In this document: positions 6,150 through 13,298 of the stretch, piece after piece
Layout: every line of letters begins with the position of its first letter
How positions within the stretch are numbered: the first letter of the stretch is position 1
NCBI GenBank assembly: GCA_947589405.1
Contig: CANQBT010000047.1
Location: 1-13,842 of the forward strand
Origin: an uncultured Clostridia bacterium
GTDB lineage: Bacteria; Bacillota; Clostridia; Lachnospirales; CAG-274
Direction: 5' to 3'
DNA length: 13,842 nucleotides
Position numbers and translations under genes: made by a program
Notes under the pieces: model-generated
Databases searched by the model: none
What the model was told of the DNA's origin: nothing
Seen by the model: the letters and a program-made list of their open reading frames with translations, nothing else

Positions 6150-6699
6150 ATTCAACAAAAGAATGGAAAGAGAAAGCATTAAAAGATTCGGCGACCGCAG
6201 AGTCGTATTCGGCGATGGCAGAAAAAATGCCGAAATAATGCTTATAGGCGAGGCTCCCGGCAGCGAAGAGGAAAAGCAGGGACGTCCCTTTGTAGGCAAA
6301 GCAGGAAAGAATTTAGACGAATTTCTGGAAATAGTGGGGCTTGACAGGGATTCTCTGTATATTTCAAATGTATGCAAGCTAAGACCCTTTAAGCTCAGTC
6401 CCAAAACAGGCAAGCCTATAAACAGAGCGCCTGACAAAGAAGAGCTGGACTTTTTTGTACCCCTTCTCCATGAGGAAATAAAAATAGTTTCTCCCAAGCT
6501 TATAGTGACTCTTGGGAATTTTGCCCTTCAATATGTGCTTATGGATAAGTCTGTCAAAATAGGCGAGTGTCACGGACAGCTTACAGAACATGACGAAATG
6601 AAAATATTTCCCCTTTATCACCCTGCCTCAGTCATATACGACAGAGCAAAAAGGCCCATATATTTAGAAGATCTTCACAAGCTGAGGGAAATATTATGA
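6142..6699 (+). CDS. Uracil-DNA glycosylase, family 4-like
   Basis: The protein has 185 residues from ATG 6142. AGGTGAT (6131-6137) is its Shine-Dalgarno; the in-frame GTG at 6133 lies inside that site and is not a likely start. Motif A is GEAPGSEEE (36-44), followed by GRPFVGKAG (47-55), ISNVCKLRP (74-82) and the C-terminal HPAS (160-163), all in the order of family 4 uracil-DNA glycosylases (SPO1 polymerase-related). The enzyme removes uracil from DNA arising by cytosine deamination or dUTP incorporation. Classical family 4 enzymes have four cysteines holding a 4Fe-4S cluster, including an N-terminal CxxC; here the N-terminus has none and only Cys78 and Cys143 are present, so a cluster is unlikely. 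It overlaps rhomboid by 8 nt and the DUF2752 gene by 4 nt. Confidence 0.88.
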   Translation: MNEFNKRMERESIKRFGDRRVVFGDGRKNAEIMLIGEAPGSEEEKQGRPFVGKAGKNLDEFLEIVGLDRDSLYISNVCKLRPFKLSPKTGKPINRAPDKEELDFFVPLLHEEIKIVSPKLIVTLGNFALQYVLMDKSVKIGECHGQLTEHDEMKIFPLYHPASVIYDRAKRPIYLEDLHKLREIL

Positions 6700-7055
6700 G
6701 AAGGCTTGCAATAATAGGAGTGCCTTTGCTGGCATTGGCTTCATTTGTATTCCTCAGACTATATGCGCAAAATATCATGCACCTTCTTCCCGGGTGCTCA
6801 TTTCTGAAGAATACAGGTATGTACTGTCCGGGCTGCGGCGCCACAAGAGCAGTATTTTCTATACTGCATGGCAGATTCATAATGGCTGTAAGATACAACG
6901 CAGGTCTGTGTGCTCTTGGCATAATATGCCTGTTATGTTATTTTGAATACGCCTTAAACAAAAAAATACTACCCAGAAGCCCTGTGTTCTGGATAGTATT
7001 TGGAATAATACTTGCTTATTACTATGTAATCAGGAATTTTATTGCCCTGTTCTAA
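6696..7055 (+). CDS. DUF2752 membrane protein
   Basis: This 119-residue protein has three to four membrane segments (about 5-24, 48-60, 68-86, 97-116). It carries the family signature: Cys34 (PGCSFLKNTG) followed by CPGCGATRA (44-52) and an A...N motif (AVRYNAG). DUF2752 proteins have no settled biochemical function; the conserved CxxC in a membrane setting could bind metal or be redox-active, which is inference. The ATG overlaps the stop of the glycosylase gene (ATGA), so it is translationally coupled. Its stop codon overlaps the stop of the convergent gene on the minus strand. No terminator is visible at this end of the operon. Confidence 0.85.
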   Translation: MRRLAIIGVPLLALASFVFLRLYAQNIMHLLPGCSFLKNTGMYCPGCGATRAVFSILHGRFIMAVRYNAGLCALGIICLLCYFEYALNKKILPRSPVFWIVFGIILAYYYVIRNFIALF

Positions 7056-7468
7056 TAAACGGAAAGACTGAAAAGCCCCGTAACGGCAGAGCCAATTATA
7101 CCGGCAATGATAGAAAATATACTTAATGCAATGCCTATTGAACATATTATTATTCCTGCTGTTGCCAAAGGCTTACCGCCATATTTGTATTTAATGGATA
7201 TAATACCCAGTATAAGTCCTATTACAGATGCGGCAAAAGCGGGAACCGTAGAACAGCAGCACACTACCGAAAATATACCCAGTACAAGCGAAATTATTGC
7301 CATAACTGAGCTTGGCTCAGCCTCCTGAGTGGTTTCCGGCACAGCAACGGAGGTATTTGTTCCGTCTGCTTTTATTGTTTTGGCTCCCTCAGGTATACTG
7401 TCTACAACGGAATCTTCATACTTTTCGTTTGTTTCGGGAATAACATCGTCATTAAAATTGTTTTCCAT
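7052..7468 (-). CDS. DUF4190-like two-segment membrane protein
   Basis: The protein has 138 residues from the ATG at 7468, preceded by AGGAGGTG at a 5-nt spacing; a longer in-frame start at 7516 lies upstream of the promoter and is rejected. Residues 1-53 are acidic and polar and rich in Glu, Thr and Val, hence probably disordered. Residues 55-92 and 101-133 are two glycine- and alanine-rich hydrophobic hairpins of the DUF4190 type (AIISLVLGI..., LATAGIIICSIGI). A CCC run (70-72) is in the first segment. Function is unknown. It converges on the DUF2752 gene with a 4-nt overlap of the two ends. Confidence 0.75.
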   Translation of the reverse strand: MENNFNDDVIPETNEKYEDSVVDSIPEGAKTIKADGTNTSVAVPETTQEAEPSSVMAIISLVLGIFSVVCCCSTVPAFAASVIGLILGIISIKYKYGGKPLATAGIIICSIGIALSIFSIIAGIIGSAVTGLFSLSVY

Positions 7469-7487
7469 ATAAACACCTCCTGATGTT

Positions 7488-7516
7488 ATAATATCATAGG
7501 AAGAAAAAATTTTCAA
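7488..7516 (-). promoter_or_regulatory. Promoter of the DUF4190-like gene
   Basis: On the minus strand TTGAAA (plus 7511-7516), a 17-nt spacer and TATTAT (plus 7488-7493) with an upstream TGA (extended -10) lie 20 nt before the ATG. The same bases read TATAAT on the plus strand (7487-7492), in front of the divergent lipoprotein gene, but there no well-spaced -35 is visible. Confidence 0.65.
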
Positions 7517-7535
7517 TATAAGGAGAGATATAATT

Positions 7536-7949
7536 ATGAAAAAATTTTTATTTGTATCACTTATGCTTTACCTGCTGTGCTTTACCTTTACTGCATGCTC
7601 AAGTAAAAAGGAGAAAAGCGTTCGCTCCAATGGCACAGACTTTTCTCAGCTTGTAAGCATAACCTACGAATATGAATCAGATTTCGGCGACACGATCGTG
7701 AAGCTTCTGAATTCCGCAGCAATAAAGCAGAAAATAGGAATAGAGCCTTCCAACGTTAACAAAATAACTGTTGAAAGAGTCCCCGAAAACGAAAAGCCTG
7801 CCAAAGACACTCGCCATAACAATGTCATAAGGATAACGACAGACGCCGGTGAAAGCATACTTTCAAAAGAGCTTTTCAATGATTTTTACAGCAAAATAGA
7901 GAATGCTTTGCCTGAAAATATCAACGTAACCATTGAAAAGGTCGATTAA
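7536..7949 (+). CDS. Small lipoprotein of unknown function
   Basis: This 137-residue protein has a type II signal peptide: MKK, a hydrophobic core, and a lipobox ending FTAC with Cys21 as the lipidation site, followed by a Ser/Lys-rich tether. The mature part (about 35-137) is soluble, with alternating strand-like segments (ISITYEYESD-like, KITVERVP, VIRITTDAG, VTIEKVD), and resembles small extracellular sensor or inhibitor-like domains, but I do not recognise the family. AGGAGAG at 7521-7527 sets the start. It ends 1 nt before the NUDIX gene, so the two are probably co-translated. Confidence 0.8.
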   Translation: MKKFLFVSLMLYLLCFTFTACSSKKEKSVRSNGTDFSQLVSITYEYESDFGDTIVKLLNSAAIKQKIGIEPSNVNKITVERVPENEKPAKDTRHNNVIRITTDAGESILSKELFNDFYSKIENALPENINVTIEKVD

Positions 7950-7950
7950 T

Positions 7951-8418
7951 ATGAAAATGACAACTCTCTGCTACATAGAGCAGAACGGCAGATACCTTAT
8001 GCTCCACAGGATCTCCAAAAAAAACGACATAAACAAGAATAAATGGATAGGAGTAGGCGGGCATTTTGAAGAAGGAGAAAGTCCCGAAGAATGTCTGTTA
8101 AGAGAGGTATATGAAGAAACAGGCCTTACTCTTACGGACTACCGCTTCAGAGGGATAGTTACATTTATATCTCTCGGTCACGAAACAGAATACATGTGTC
8201 TGTACACCTCCTCCGACTTTAAGGGAAGCATGAGAGAATGCAATGAAGGCAAACTGGAATGGATAGAAAAAGCCAAGCTTAACGAGCTTGATCTGTGGGA
8301 GGGAGATAAAATATTTTTAAAGCTTTTGGCTGAAGATGCGCCTTTTTTCTCACTTAAGCTTATATATAAAGGCGATGAGCTGAAAGAAGCTGTGCTTAAC
8401 GGCAGTATTATAGTTTAA
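7951..8418 (+). CDS. NUDIX hydrolase, MutT/8-oxo-dGTPase-like
   Basis: The protein has 155 residues from ATG 7951, 1 nt after the lipoprotein stop; the TTG at 7933 is inside the upstream gene and not needed. A complete Nudix box is present: Gly37-x5-Glu43-x7-Arg51-Glu52-Val53-x-Glu55-Glu56-x-Gly58-Leu59. The start MTTLCYIEQNGRYLMLHR and the KWIGVGGH segment match the MutT/NUDT1-like subgroup that sanitises oxidised nucleotides, but substrate prediction from sequence alone is unreliable. NUDIX enzymes cleave nucleoside diphosphates linked to another moiety, with Mg2+ bound by the box. Only a weak AAAGG precedes the start, consistent with coupling. Downstream, 40 nt away, is the UppS-like gene. 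Confidence 0.9.
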   Translation: MKMTTLCYIEQNGRYLMLHRISKKNDINKNKWIGVGGHFEEGESPEECLLREVYEETGLTLTDYRFRGIVTFISLGHETEYMCLYTSSDFKGSMRECNEGKLEWIEKAKLNELDLWEGDKIFLKLLAEDAPFFSLKLIYKGDELKEAVLNGSIIV

Positions 8419-8458
8419 AACAGCGATATTTTGGGTATAAATTTACTGAGGTGATATT

Positions 8459-9079
8459 ATGAAAATACCAAGTCATATAGGAATTATACCCGACGGAAAC
8501 AGAAGATGGGCGCTGTCAAATTCCATGACAAAGGACAAGGGCTATGAAAACGGCATTTTGCCCGGACTTTCTGCATTCAGATACTGTCGTGACATAGGTG
8601 TAAAAGAGCTTAGTATATACGGCTTTACGGCAGACAATACCAAAAGACCTCGTGCCCAGCGCATTGCCTTTACAAAGGCATGTGTTGAAATGGTCGAAAT
8701 AATAAAAAAAGAGGACGCAGATATTCTTGTTGTGGGAAACACCTCTTCCGATATGTTTCCCCATGAGCTTGAAGAGCTTACACAAAGAAAAAGCTTCAAC
8801 AAGGGCGGAATGAAGGTAAACTTTCTTATAAACTATAGCTGGGAATGGGACCTTAAGACACGTAACAAGGATATTTCCTACTATAATTCAGCCGATATTT
8901 CCAGAATAGACCTTATAATACGCTGGGGAGGTATGAGAAGGCTTTCGGGCTTTCTGCCTGTGCAAAGCGTATATGCGGATTTTTATGTGGTAGAGGACAT
9001 GTGGCCCGAATACAAAAACGAGCATATAGATATGGCTCTGAGCTGGTATCAAGAGCAGGACGTAACATTAGGTGGCTGA
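8459..9079 (+). CDS. Divergent, shortened undecaprenyl diphosphate synthase family protein
   Basis: The protein has 206 residues, below the usual 230-250 or so of bacterial UppS. GAGGTGAT lies 3 nt before ATG. N-terminal HIGIIPDGNRRWA (6-18) keeps the catalytic Asp12 and Asn14 of the cis-prenyltransferase motif, and ELSIYGFTADNTKRP (50-64) matches the next block. The C-terminal block is altered: IIRWGGMRRLSGFLPVQ (153-169) keeps Arg155 and Arg161 but has Met159 where UppS has Glu (RTxGExR), and Asp174 stands in place of the conserved Glu of YAELYF. The FNYGGR-like block is changed to LINYSWEWD (123-131). Family members join isopentenyl diphosphate units with cis geometry to make lipid carriers. 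Whether this protein is an active short-chain synthase or a partner subunit is open. It ends at a shared hairpin. Confidence 0.8.
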   Translation: MKIPSHIGIIPDGNRRWALSNSMTKDKGYENGILPGLSAFRYCRDIGVKELSIYGFTADNTKRPRAQRIAFTKACVEMVEIIKKEDADILVVGNTSSDMFPHELEELTQRKSFNKGGMKVNFLINYSWEWDLKTRNKDISYYNSADISRIDLIIRWGGMRRLSGFLPVQSVYADFYVVEDMWPEYKNEHIDMALSWYQEQDVTLGG

Positions 9080-9085
9080 ATATAT

Positions 9086-9117
9086 AAAAGCTGACCGCAA
9101 TTACAATTACGGTCAGC
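9086..9117 (-). terminator. Terminator between convergent genes, best oriented for tmcAL
   Basis: GCTGACCG (9090-9097) and CGGTCAGC (9110-9117) form an 8-bp stem with a 12-nt loop. Read on the minus strand the hairpin is followed by TTTTATATA, a fair U-tract, so it ends the tmcAL transcript. In the plus direction it lies 10 nt after the UppS-like stop but has no T-run after it. Confidence 0.75.
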
Positions 9118-9128
9118 CCGGATAATTC

Positions 9129-10289
9129 TTAGATCACGACCATGCCTTCTCTGTACTCCATACCCTTGCTTTTGCCTAAGGGTATATTGTAAATATCCGT
9201 AGCCGCTATTTCTCTTTTAAGCATATCTTCATTTTCCTTTACATTGGTAATGACAGGAATACTTGCCTTTTCCGCAAGCTCGCTTAATATATGTATTTTA
9301 TCCTTTTTCACTCCCAATACTCTTATGTATGCGGGAGTTTTTTTCTGCTGTTCCTTTGTTATGCCAAGCAGTATATGCAAAAGAGCCCTCTGTATTTTGG
9401 CATGGGTATATCTTTTCGTTTTTACTCTCTCTGCGATACGGCTTATTTTATACCCTTCCGCCTCTGCAACTATTCTGTTTTCAAGACCCTCTGTAATATC
9501 GGCTATATCGGAAAGCCTTTTGACATCAGTAGTCCTTAATATGTAATGGAATATATCCGTATAGTCGTCAAGCTCAGGATATTTTTTAATGCTTTTAAGA
9601 ATACTTCTGCAATTTTCAGGTATGGAATTCATGGCTTCCGACATATTTCCCTTGTCCACATTGTGCCTTATGGCTGTTGAAGATGAAATTTCCCCCGTAA
9701 GCATAGTGCTGTTATACTGAGATGTCTTTCTCTCTACGGTATAGGGCATAATATCGCTGTCCTTAAGAGCAAGCATATATTCAAGCGCCAGTATATTGTT
9801 AGGCAGTCCCAGAAAATCCAGATTTTCAAAGGGTATAGCCAGAAAAGCGGAAAGAGCATGCTGTCTTGCCATAGGATATGTCATACCCTGTTCAAGGTAG
9901 CGCTTTAGTTCATGCTTATATGCCTTCGGCTCCTCGTGGAGAATGTCCATAAGTCTTGCGAATATTTCCGTATTTCCGGCTTCGCTGCCAAATGAAATGC
10001 TGTGCACAATGCCCATAGCCTTTATTATCTGAACAGCCCTTGTTGCAAATATATCCGCAGAGCTTGTGGCATACTCCACAGGCAGCTCCGCCACCATATC
10101 CACACCGTTCATAAGGGCGCATTTTGTCCTTGTCATCTTGTCTGTCATGGCAGGCTCTCCTCTTTGGACAAAATTTCCCGACATGACCGCAATAATGTTC
10201 TCACAGCCTGTTATTTTGCGGGTCTCGGCTATGTGATATTCATGACCCTTGTGAAAGGGATTGTACTCCGCTACTATTGCTGTATTCAT
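9129..10289 (-). CDS. tmcAL: tRNA(Met) cytidine acetate ligase TmcAL
   Basis: The protein has 386 residues. The start is the ATG at 10289, with AGGGGG about 8 nt upstream, rather than an in-frame ATG at 10322 that lacks a binding site. The N-terminus AIVAEYNPFHKGH carries the nucleotidyltransferase HxGH-like motif (His13, His16). MSGNFVQRGEP (36-46) and the block ending DMVAELP (64-70) follow, as in YlbM/TmcAL proteins. Known members activate acetate with ATP to acetyl-AMP and acetylate C34 of elongator tRNA-Met (ac4C). The gene is transcribed divergently from pta-ackA, whose product is acetate. Length and motif order are normal for the family. A TATAAT on the minus strand (plus 10321-10326) lies 31 nt upstream. 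Confidence 0.93.
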   Translation of the reverse strand: MNTAIVAEYNPFHKGHEYHIAETRKITGCENIIAVMSGNFVQRGEPAMTDKMTRTKCALMNGVDMVAELPVEYATSSADIFATRAVQIIKAMGIVHSISFGSEAGNTEIFARLMDILHEEPKAYKHELKRYLEQGMTYPMARQHALSAFLAIPFENLDFLGLPNNILALEYMLALKDSDIMPYTVERKTSQYNSTMLTGEISSSTAIRHNVDKGNMSEAMNSIPENCRSILKSIKKYPELDDYTDIFHYILRTTDVKRLSDIADITEGLENRIVAEAEGYKISRIAERVKTKRYTHAKIQRALLHILLGITKEQQKKTPAYIRVLGVKKDKIHILSELAEKASIPVITNVKENEDMLKREIAATDIYNIPLGKSKGMEYREGMVVI

Positions 10290-10320
10290 ATAAATTCCCC
10301 CTAGTAATATGTCTGAATAC

Positions 10321-10326
10321 ATTATA
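10321..10326 (-). promoter_or_regulatory. -10 box of tmcAL
   Basis: Minus-strand TATAAT; the -35 region at 17-nt spacing reads TGGTAA, which is weak. It is placed back to back with the pta promoter within a 160-bp divergent intergenic region that otherwise shows only A/T tracts. Confidence 0.5.
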
Positions 10327-10367
10327 ATACAAAATGAAAAAAATTACCATAAAATTTAAAAAAATTG

Positions 10368-10396
10368 TTGTGAAATTGTAACATAAGGTTTATAAT
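10368..10396 (+). promoter_or_regulatory. pta promoter
   Basis: TTGTGA (10368-10373), a 17-nt spacer and TATAAT (10391-10396), about 54 nt before the ATG of pta. Confidence 0.65.
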
Positions 10397-10449
10397 AAAA
10401 ATAAGTGTGGGTGAATACCCAATATTAAATATGAAAGGAGAAAATTTTT

Positions 10450-11448
10450 ATGAGTATTTTAGACAGCCTTAAGGCTAAGGCTAAAGCTGACAAGAAAACT
10501 ATAGTGCTGCCTGAGTCTATGGACAAGAGGACATACGAGGCAGCTGAAAAGATTTTAAAGGAGGGTATTGCAAATCTTGTAATTATCGGTACCCCCGAAG
10601 AGATAGCGGAAAACGGCAAGGGCTATGACATTTCGGGCGCAACTATCGTAGATCCCTTCAATGATCCTAACAAGCAGAAATATATTGACAAATTCGTTGA
10701 GCTGAGAAGCAAAAAGGGCGTTACTGCCGAAATGGCTCAGAAGATGATGGAAGAGGACTATATGTACTATGCATGCCTTATGTGTAAGTGCGGCGATGCA
10801 GACGGTGCTGTTTCAGGCGCATGCCATTCTACAGGCAACACTATCCGTCCTGCTCTTCAGCTTCTCAAGACTAAGCCGGGCATAAGCTCAGTATCAGGCT
10901 TCTTCCTTATGGAAGTCCCCGACTGTGAGTTTGGCGACAACGGTATTTTCGTATTTGCAGACTGTGCCGTAAATCCTGAGATAGACGCACCTAAGCTTGC
11001 AGAGATAGCAGGTCTTTCCGCTGAGTCCTTCAAGGCATTTACAGGCGGCGAGCCTATTGTAGCAATGCTTTCCTTCTCATCAAAGGGCAGCGCCAAGAGC
11101 GACAGCGTAACTATGGTAGCAGATGCAGTTAAGATGGCACAGGAGAGATTCCCTCAGTACAACATCGACGGCGAATTACAGCTTGACGCAGCTATCGTTC
11201 CCAACGTAGGCGCATCAAAGGCTCCCGGCAGCCCTGTTGCAGGCAAGGCAAACACACTTGTATTCCCAAGCCTTGAAGCAGGAAATATCGGCTACAAGCT
11301 TGTTCAAAGACTTGCTAAGGCGGAAGCATACGGTCCTGTATTACAGGGACTTTCAATGCCTGTAAACGACCTTTCAAGAGGCTGCTTTGCAGACGATATA
11401 GTAGGCGTTGTAACAATGACTGCGGTACAGGCTCAGTTAGCCGACTAA
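10450..11448 (+). CDS. pta: Phosphate acetyltransferase
   Basis: The 332-residue length equals that of the short, single-domain Pta of Gram-positives and methanogens. Characteristic blocks are SGACHSTGNTIRPALQ (122-137), PGSPVAGKANTLVFPSLEAG (259-278) and LSRGCFADDIVG, which places Ser309, Arg310 and Asp316 at the same numbers as the catalytic residues of the well-studied Methanosarcina enzyme. It interconverts acetyl-CoA plus phosphate and acetyl phosphate plus CoA in the cytoplasm. AAAGGAG at 10434-10440 sets the start. Codon use is more uniform and AAG-rich than in neighbouring genes, fitting high expression. ackA follows after 79 nt, completing the acetate/ATP pathway. Confidence 0.97.
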   Translation: MSILDSLKAKAKADKKTIVLPESMDKRTYEAAEKILKEGIANLVIIGTPEEIAENGKGYDISGATIVDPFNDPNKQKYIDKFVELRSKKGVTAEMAQKMMEEDYMYYACLMCKCGDADGAVSGACHSTGNTIRPALQLLKTKPGISSVSGFFLMEVPDCEFGDNGIFVFADCAVNPEIDAPKLAEIAGLSAESFKAFTGGEPIVAMLSFSSKGSAKSDSVTMVADAVKMAQERFPQYNIDGELQLDAAIVPNVGASKAPGSPVAGKANTLVFPSLEAGNIGYKLVQRLAKAEAYGPVLQGLSMPVNDLSRGCFADDIVGVVTMTAVQAQLAD

Positions 11449-11459
11449 CTAAAGTTAGT
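11444..11459 (+). other. Small hairpin at the end of pta
   Basis: ACTAAC (11444-11449) and GTTAGT (11454-11459) form a 6-bp stem with a TAAA loop spanning the pta stop codon. No T-tract follows, so it is not a clear terminator; it may stabilise or separate the pta and ackA messages. Confidence 0.35.
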
Positions 11460-11527
11460 TAACAGCGCAGCGCTATCGAAGCAATACCGGTTAAAGCAAT
11501 ATTAGTATAAAGATAGGAGAAACATTC

Positions 11528-12724
11528 ATGAAGATTTTAGTTATAAACTGCGGCAGCTCATCATTAAAGTATCAGCTGTTCGACATGGACACAAATGAAG
11601 TTCTTGCAAAGGGCTTATGTGAGAGAATAGGCATCGAGGGCTCTAACCTCCAGCACACGGCTGCCGGCAAGGACAAGGTCACATTTACTCAGCCAATGCC
11701 TACTCATAACGAGGCCATACAGCTTGTTATGGACACCCTTGTATCACCTGAGCACGGTGTTATAAAGAGCGTTGACGAGATCGGCGGCGTAGGTCACAGA
11801 GTTGTACACGGCGGTGACAAGTTTGCAAGCTCAGTAATAGTAGACGACAGCGTAAAGGACGCTATAAGGAGCATATTCGACTTAGCCCCACTTCACAATC
11901 CGCCAAACCTTATGGGTATAGAGGCATGTGAGAAGATAATGCCCGGTACTCCCAACGTAGTGGTATTCGATACGGCATTCCATCAGACAATGCCTGCCGA
12001 AGCATATATGTATGCTCTCCCCTATGAGTACTATGAGAAGTACGGCGTAAGAAGATACGGTTTTCACGGTACAAGCCACAAGTACGTTACTCAGAGAGCC
12101 ATCGCCATGTTAGGCGGTAAGGCTGAGGGTACTAAGATAATCACATGTCACTTAGGCAACGGTTCATCTATAGCCGCTGTTAAGGACGGCAAGGTAATAG
12201 ACACAACTATGGGTCTTACTCCTCTTGCAGGCTTTGAAATGGGTACACGCTGCGGCGACATCGATCCCGCTATCGTTCCCTTCCTTATGAAGAAGGAGAA
12301 CCTCAGCCCAGATGAGATAGACAACGTTATGAACAAGAAATCAGGCTTACTCGGTGTTTCAGGTCGTTCAAGCGACTTCAGAGATGCCGAAGAGGCTGCC
12401 GACAACGGTGACGAGAGATGCAAGCTTGCCCTTGATATGTTCAGATACCAGATAGCTAAGTTTATAGGCGCATACTATGTAGCTCTTGGCGGCTGCGACG
12501 CTATAGTATTCACAGCAGGTATCGGTGAGAACAACTCAGGTCACAGAGCTGCCATATGCGAGTACTGCAAGTGCTTAGGCGTAGAGATAGACCCTGAGCT
12601 TAACGCCCAAAGAGGTAAGGAGATAGACTTTGCCACTAAGGATTCAAAGATAAGAGCCCTTCTCATACCTACCAATGAAGAGTTAATGATAGCTCAGGAT
12701 ACAAAGGAATTACTTGAGAAATAA
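11528..12724 (+). CDS. ackA: Acetate kinase
   Basis: The 398 residues are the standard length. The N-terminal signature is LVINCGSSSLKYQLFDM. Key residues fall at the canonical positions: Asn7, Ser10, Ser12, Arg91 (GHRVVHGG), Asp148 (VFDTAFHQ), His180 (GFHGTSHKYV), Arg241 (RCGDIDP) and Glu384 (PTNEELMI). The enzyme converts acetyl phosphate and ADP into acetate and ATP, the last step of acetate fermentation. AGGAG precedes the start. No separate promoter is obvious, so it is probably expressed from the pta promoter. Codon use (AAG, AAC and TTA enriched) suggests strong expression. A consensus promoter for the next operon starts 5 nt after the stop. Confidence 0.98.
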   Translation: MKILVINCGSSSLKYQLFDMDTNEVLAKGLCERIGIEGSNLQHTAAGKDKVTFTQPMPTHNEAIQLVMDTLVSPEHGVIKSVDEIGGVGHRVVHGGDKFASSVIVDDSVKDAIRSIFDLAPLHNPPNLMGIEACEKIMPGTPNVVVFDTAFHQTMPAEAYMYALPYEYYEKYGVRRYGFHGTSHKYVTQRAIAMLGGKAEGTKIITCHLGNGSSIAAVKDGKVIDTTMGLTPLAGFEMGTRCGDIDPAIVPFLMKKENLSPDEIDNVMNKKSGLLGVSGRSSDFRDAEEAADNGDERCKLALDMFRYQIAKFIGAYYVALGGCDAIVFTAGIGENNSGHRAAICEYCKCLGVEIDPELNAQRGKEIDFATKDSKIRALLIPTNEELMIAQDTKELLEK

Positions 12725-12728
12725 TTAC

Positions 12729-12757
12729 TTGACAAATAATTGAAGTGATAGTATAAT
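12729..12757 (+). promoter_or_regulatory. Consensus promoter of the DUF177-rpmF operon
   Basis: Perfect TTGACA (12729-12734) and TATAAT (12752-12757) with a 17-nt spacer, beginning just after the ackA stop codon. The expected transcript start near 12764 rules out the longer upstream start for the DUF177 gene. Confidence 0.88.
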
Positions 12758-12798
12758 ATACGTTGATGTGTTCTAACATACGGAACAGGAGTGTTATT

Positions 12799-13278
12799 AT
12801 GCTTATTGATGTAAGAAACCTTGCCGAAGAGAGGAAGGGATTCTCTTTTACAGAGGATATGACTATTTCCCGAAGCGGTATTGATGTTCCTTGTACTGTC
12901 AATATTGCAGGCACGGTGTATAAAGCCTACAACGATTATATCGTAGAAGGCAAAGTCAATGCGGTTTTAAATTTGAGTTGTGATCTATGTCTTACCTCCT
13001 TTGAAACCCGGCTTGATTTTGATTTCAACGAGGTGTACAGCGATGCGCCTGATTCAGAAGGAGAGCTTTGGGAGCTTTCAGATAAGGCTATTGATTTAAA
13101 GCCTGCTGTTATTGCAGACATTATGCTGTCGTTGCCTATGCAGGTTCTTTGTTCCGAGAAATGTAAGGGATTGTGTCCCAAATGCGGACATAATTTAAAT
13201 GATGGTGATTGTGGCTGCGACAGAGGTTATGTTAATCCACAATTTGAAGGTTTATTGAAGATTTTTAATGATGATTAA
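12799..13278 (+). CDS. DUF177 (YceD) family protein, zinc-ribbon form
   Basis: The protein has 159 residues from ATG 12799, with AGGAG about 8 nt upstream; the in-frame ATG at 12763 would coincide with the transcript start and has no binding site. CDLC (61-64) sits in the central DUF177 block. The C-terminus has C118-x3-C122-x3-C126-x2-C129 followed by NLNDGDCGC (132-140), the Cys-rich motif usual in Gram-positive members and likely to bind zinc. DUF177 proteins nearly always lie just upstream of rpmF and have been linked to 23S rRNA/large-subunit maturation; the exact reaction is not established. It lies 20 nt before rpmF under the same promoter. Confidence 0.9.
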   Translation: MLIDVRNLAEERKGFSFTEDMTISRSGIDVPCTVNIAGTVYKAYNDYIVEGKVNAVLNLSCDLCLTSFETRLDFDFNEVYSDAPDSEGELWELSDKAIDLKPAVIADIMLSLPMQVLCSEKCKGLCPKCGHNLNDGDCGCDRGYVNPQFEGLLKIFNDD

Positions 13279-13298
13279 TATCAAGGAGGTGTGTTGCG

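Noticed and set aside
7469..7516. 16-residue extension of the DUF4190-like protein
   Set aside because: The upstream ATG lies at the -35 element of its promoter; AGGAGGTG marks the start at 7468.
9244..9546. Hydrophobic plus-strand frames within tmcAL
   Set aside because: Antisense shadows of a well-conserved gene; no binding sites.
10290..10322. 11-residue N-terminal extension of TmcAL
   Set aside because: The ATG at 10322 overlaps the -10 box and lacks a binding site; family proteins begin right at the AIVAEYNPFH block.
12763..12798. 12-residue N-terminal extension of the DUF177 protein
   Set aside because: It starts at or before the predicted transcription start of the consensus promoter; ATG 12799 has AGGAG.
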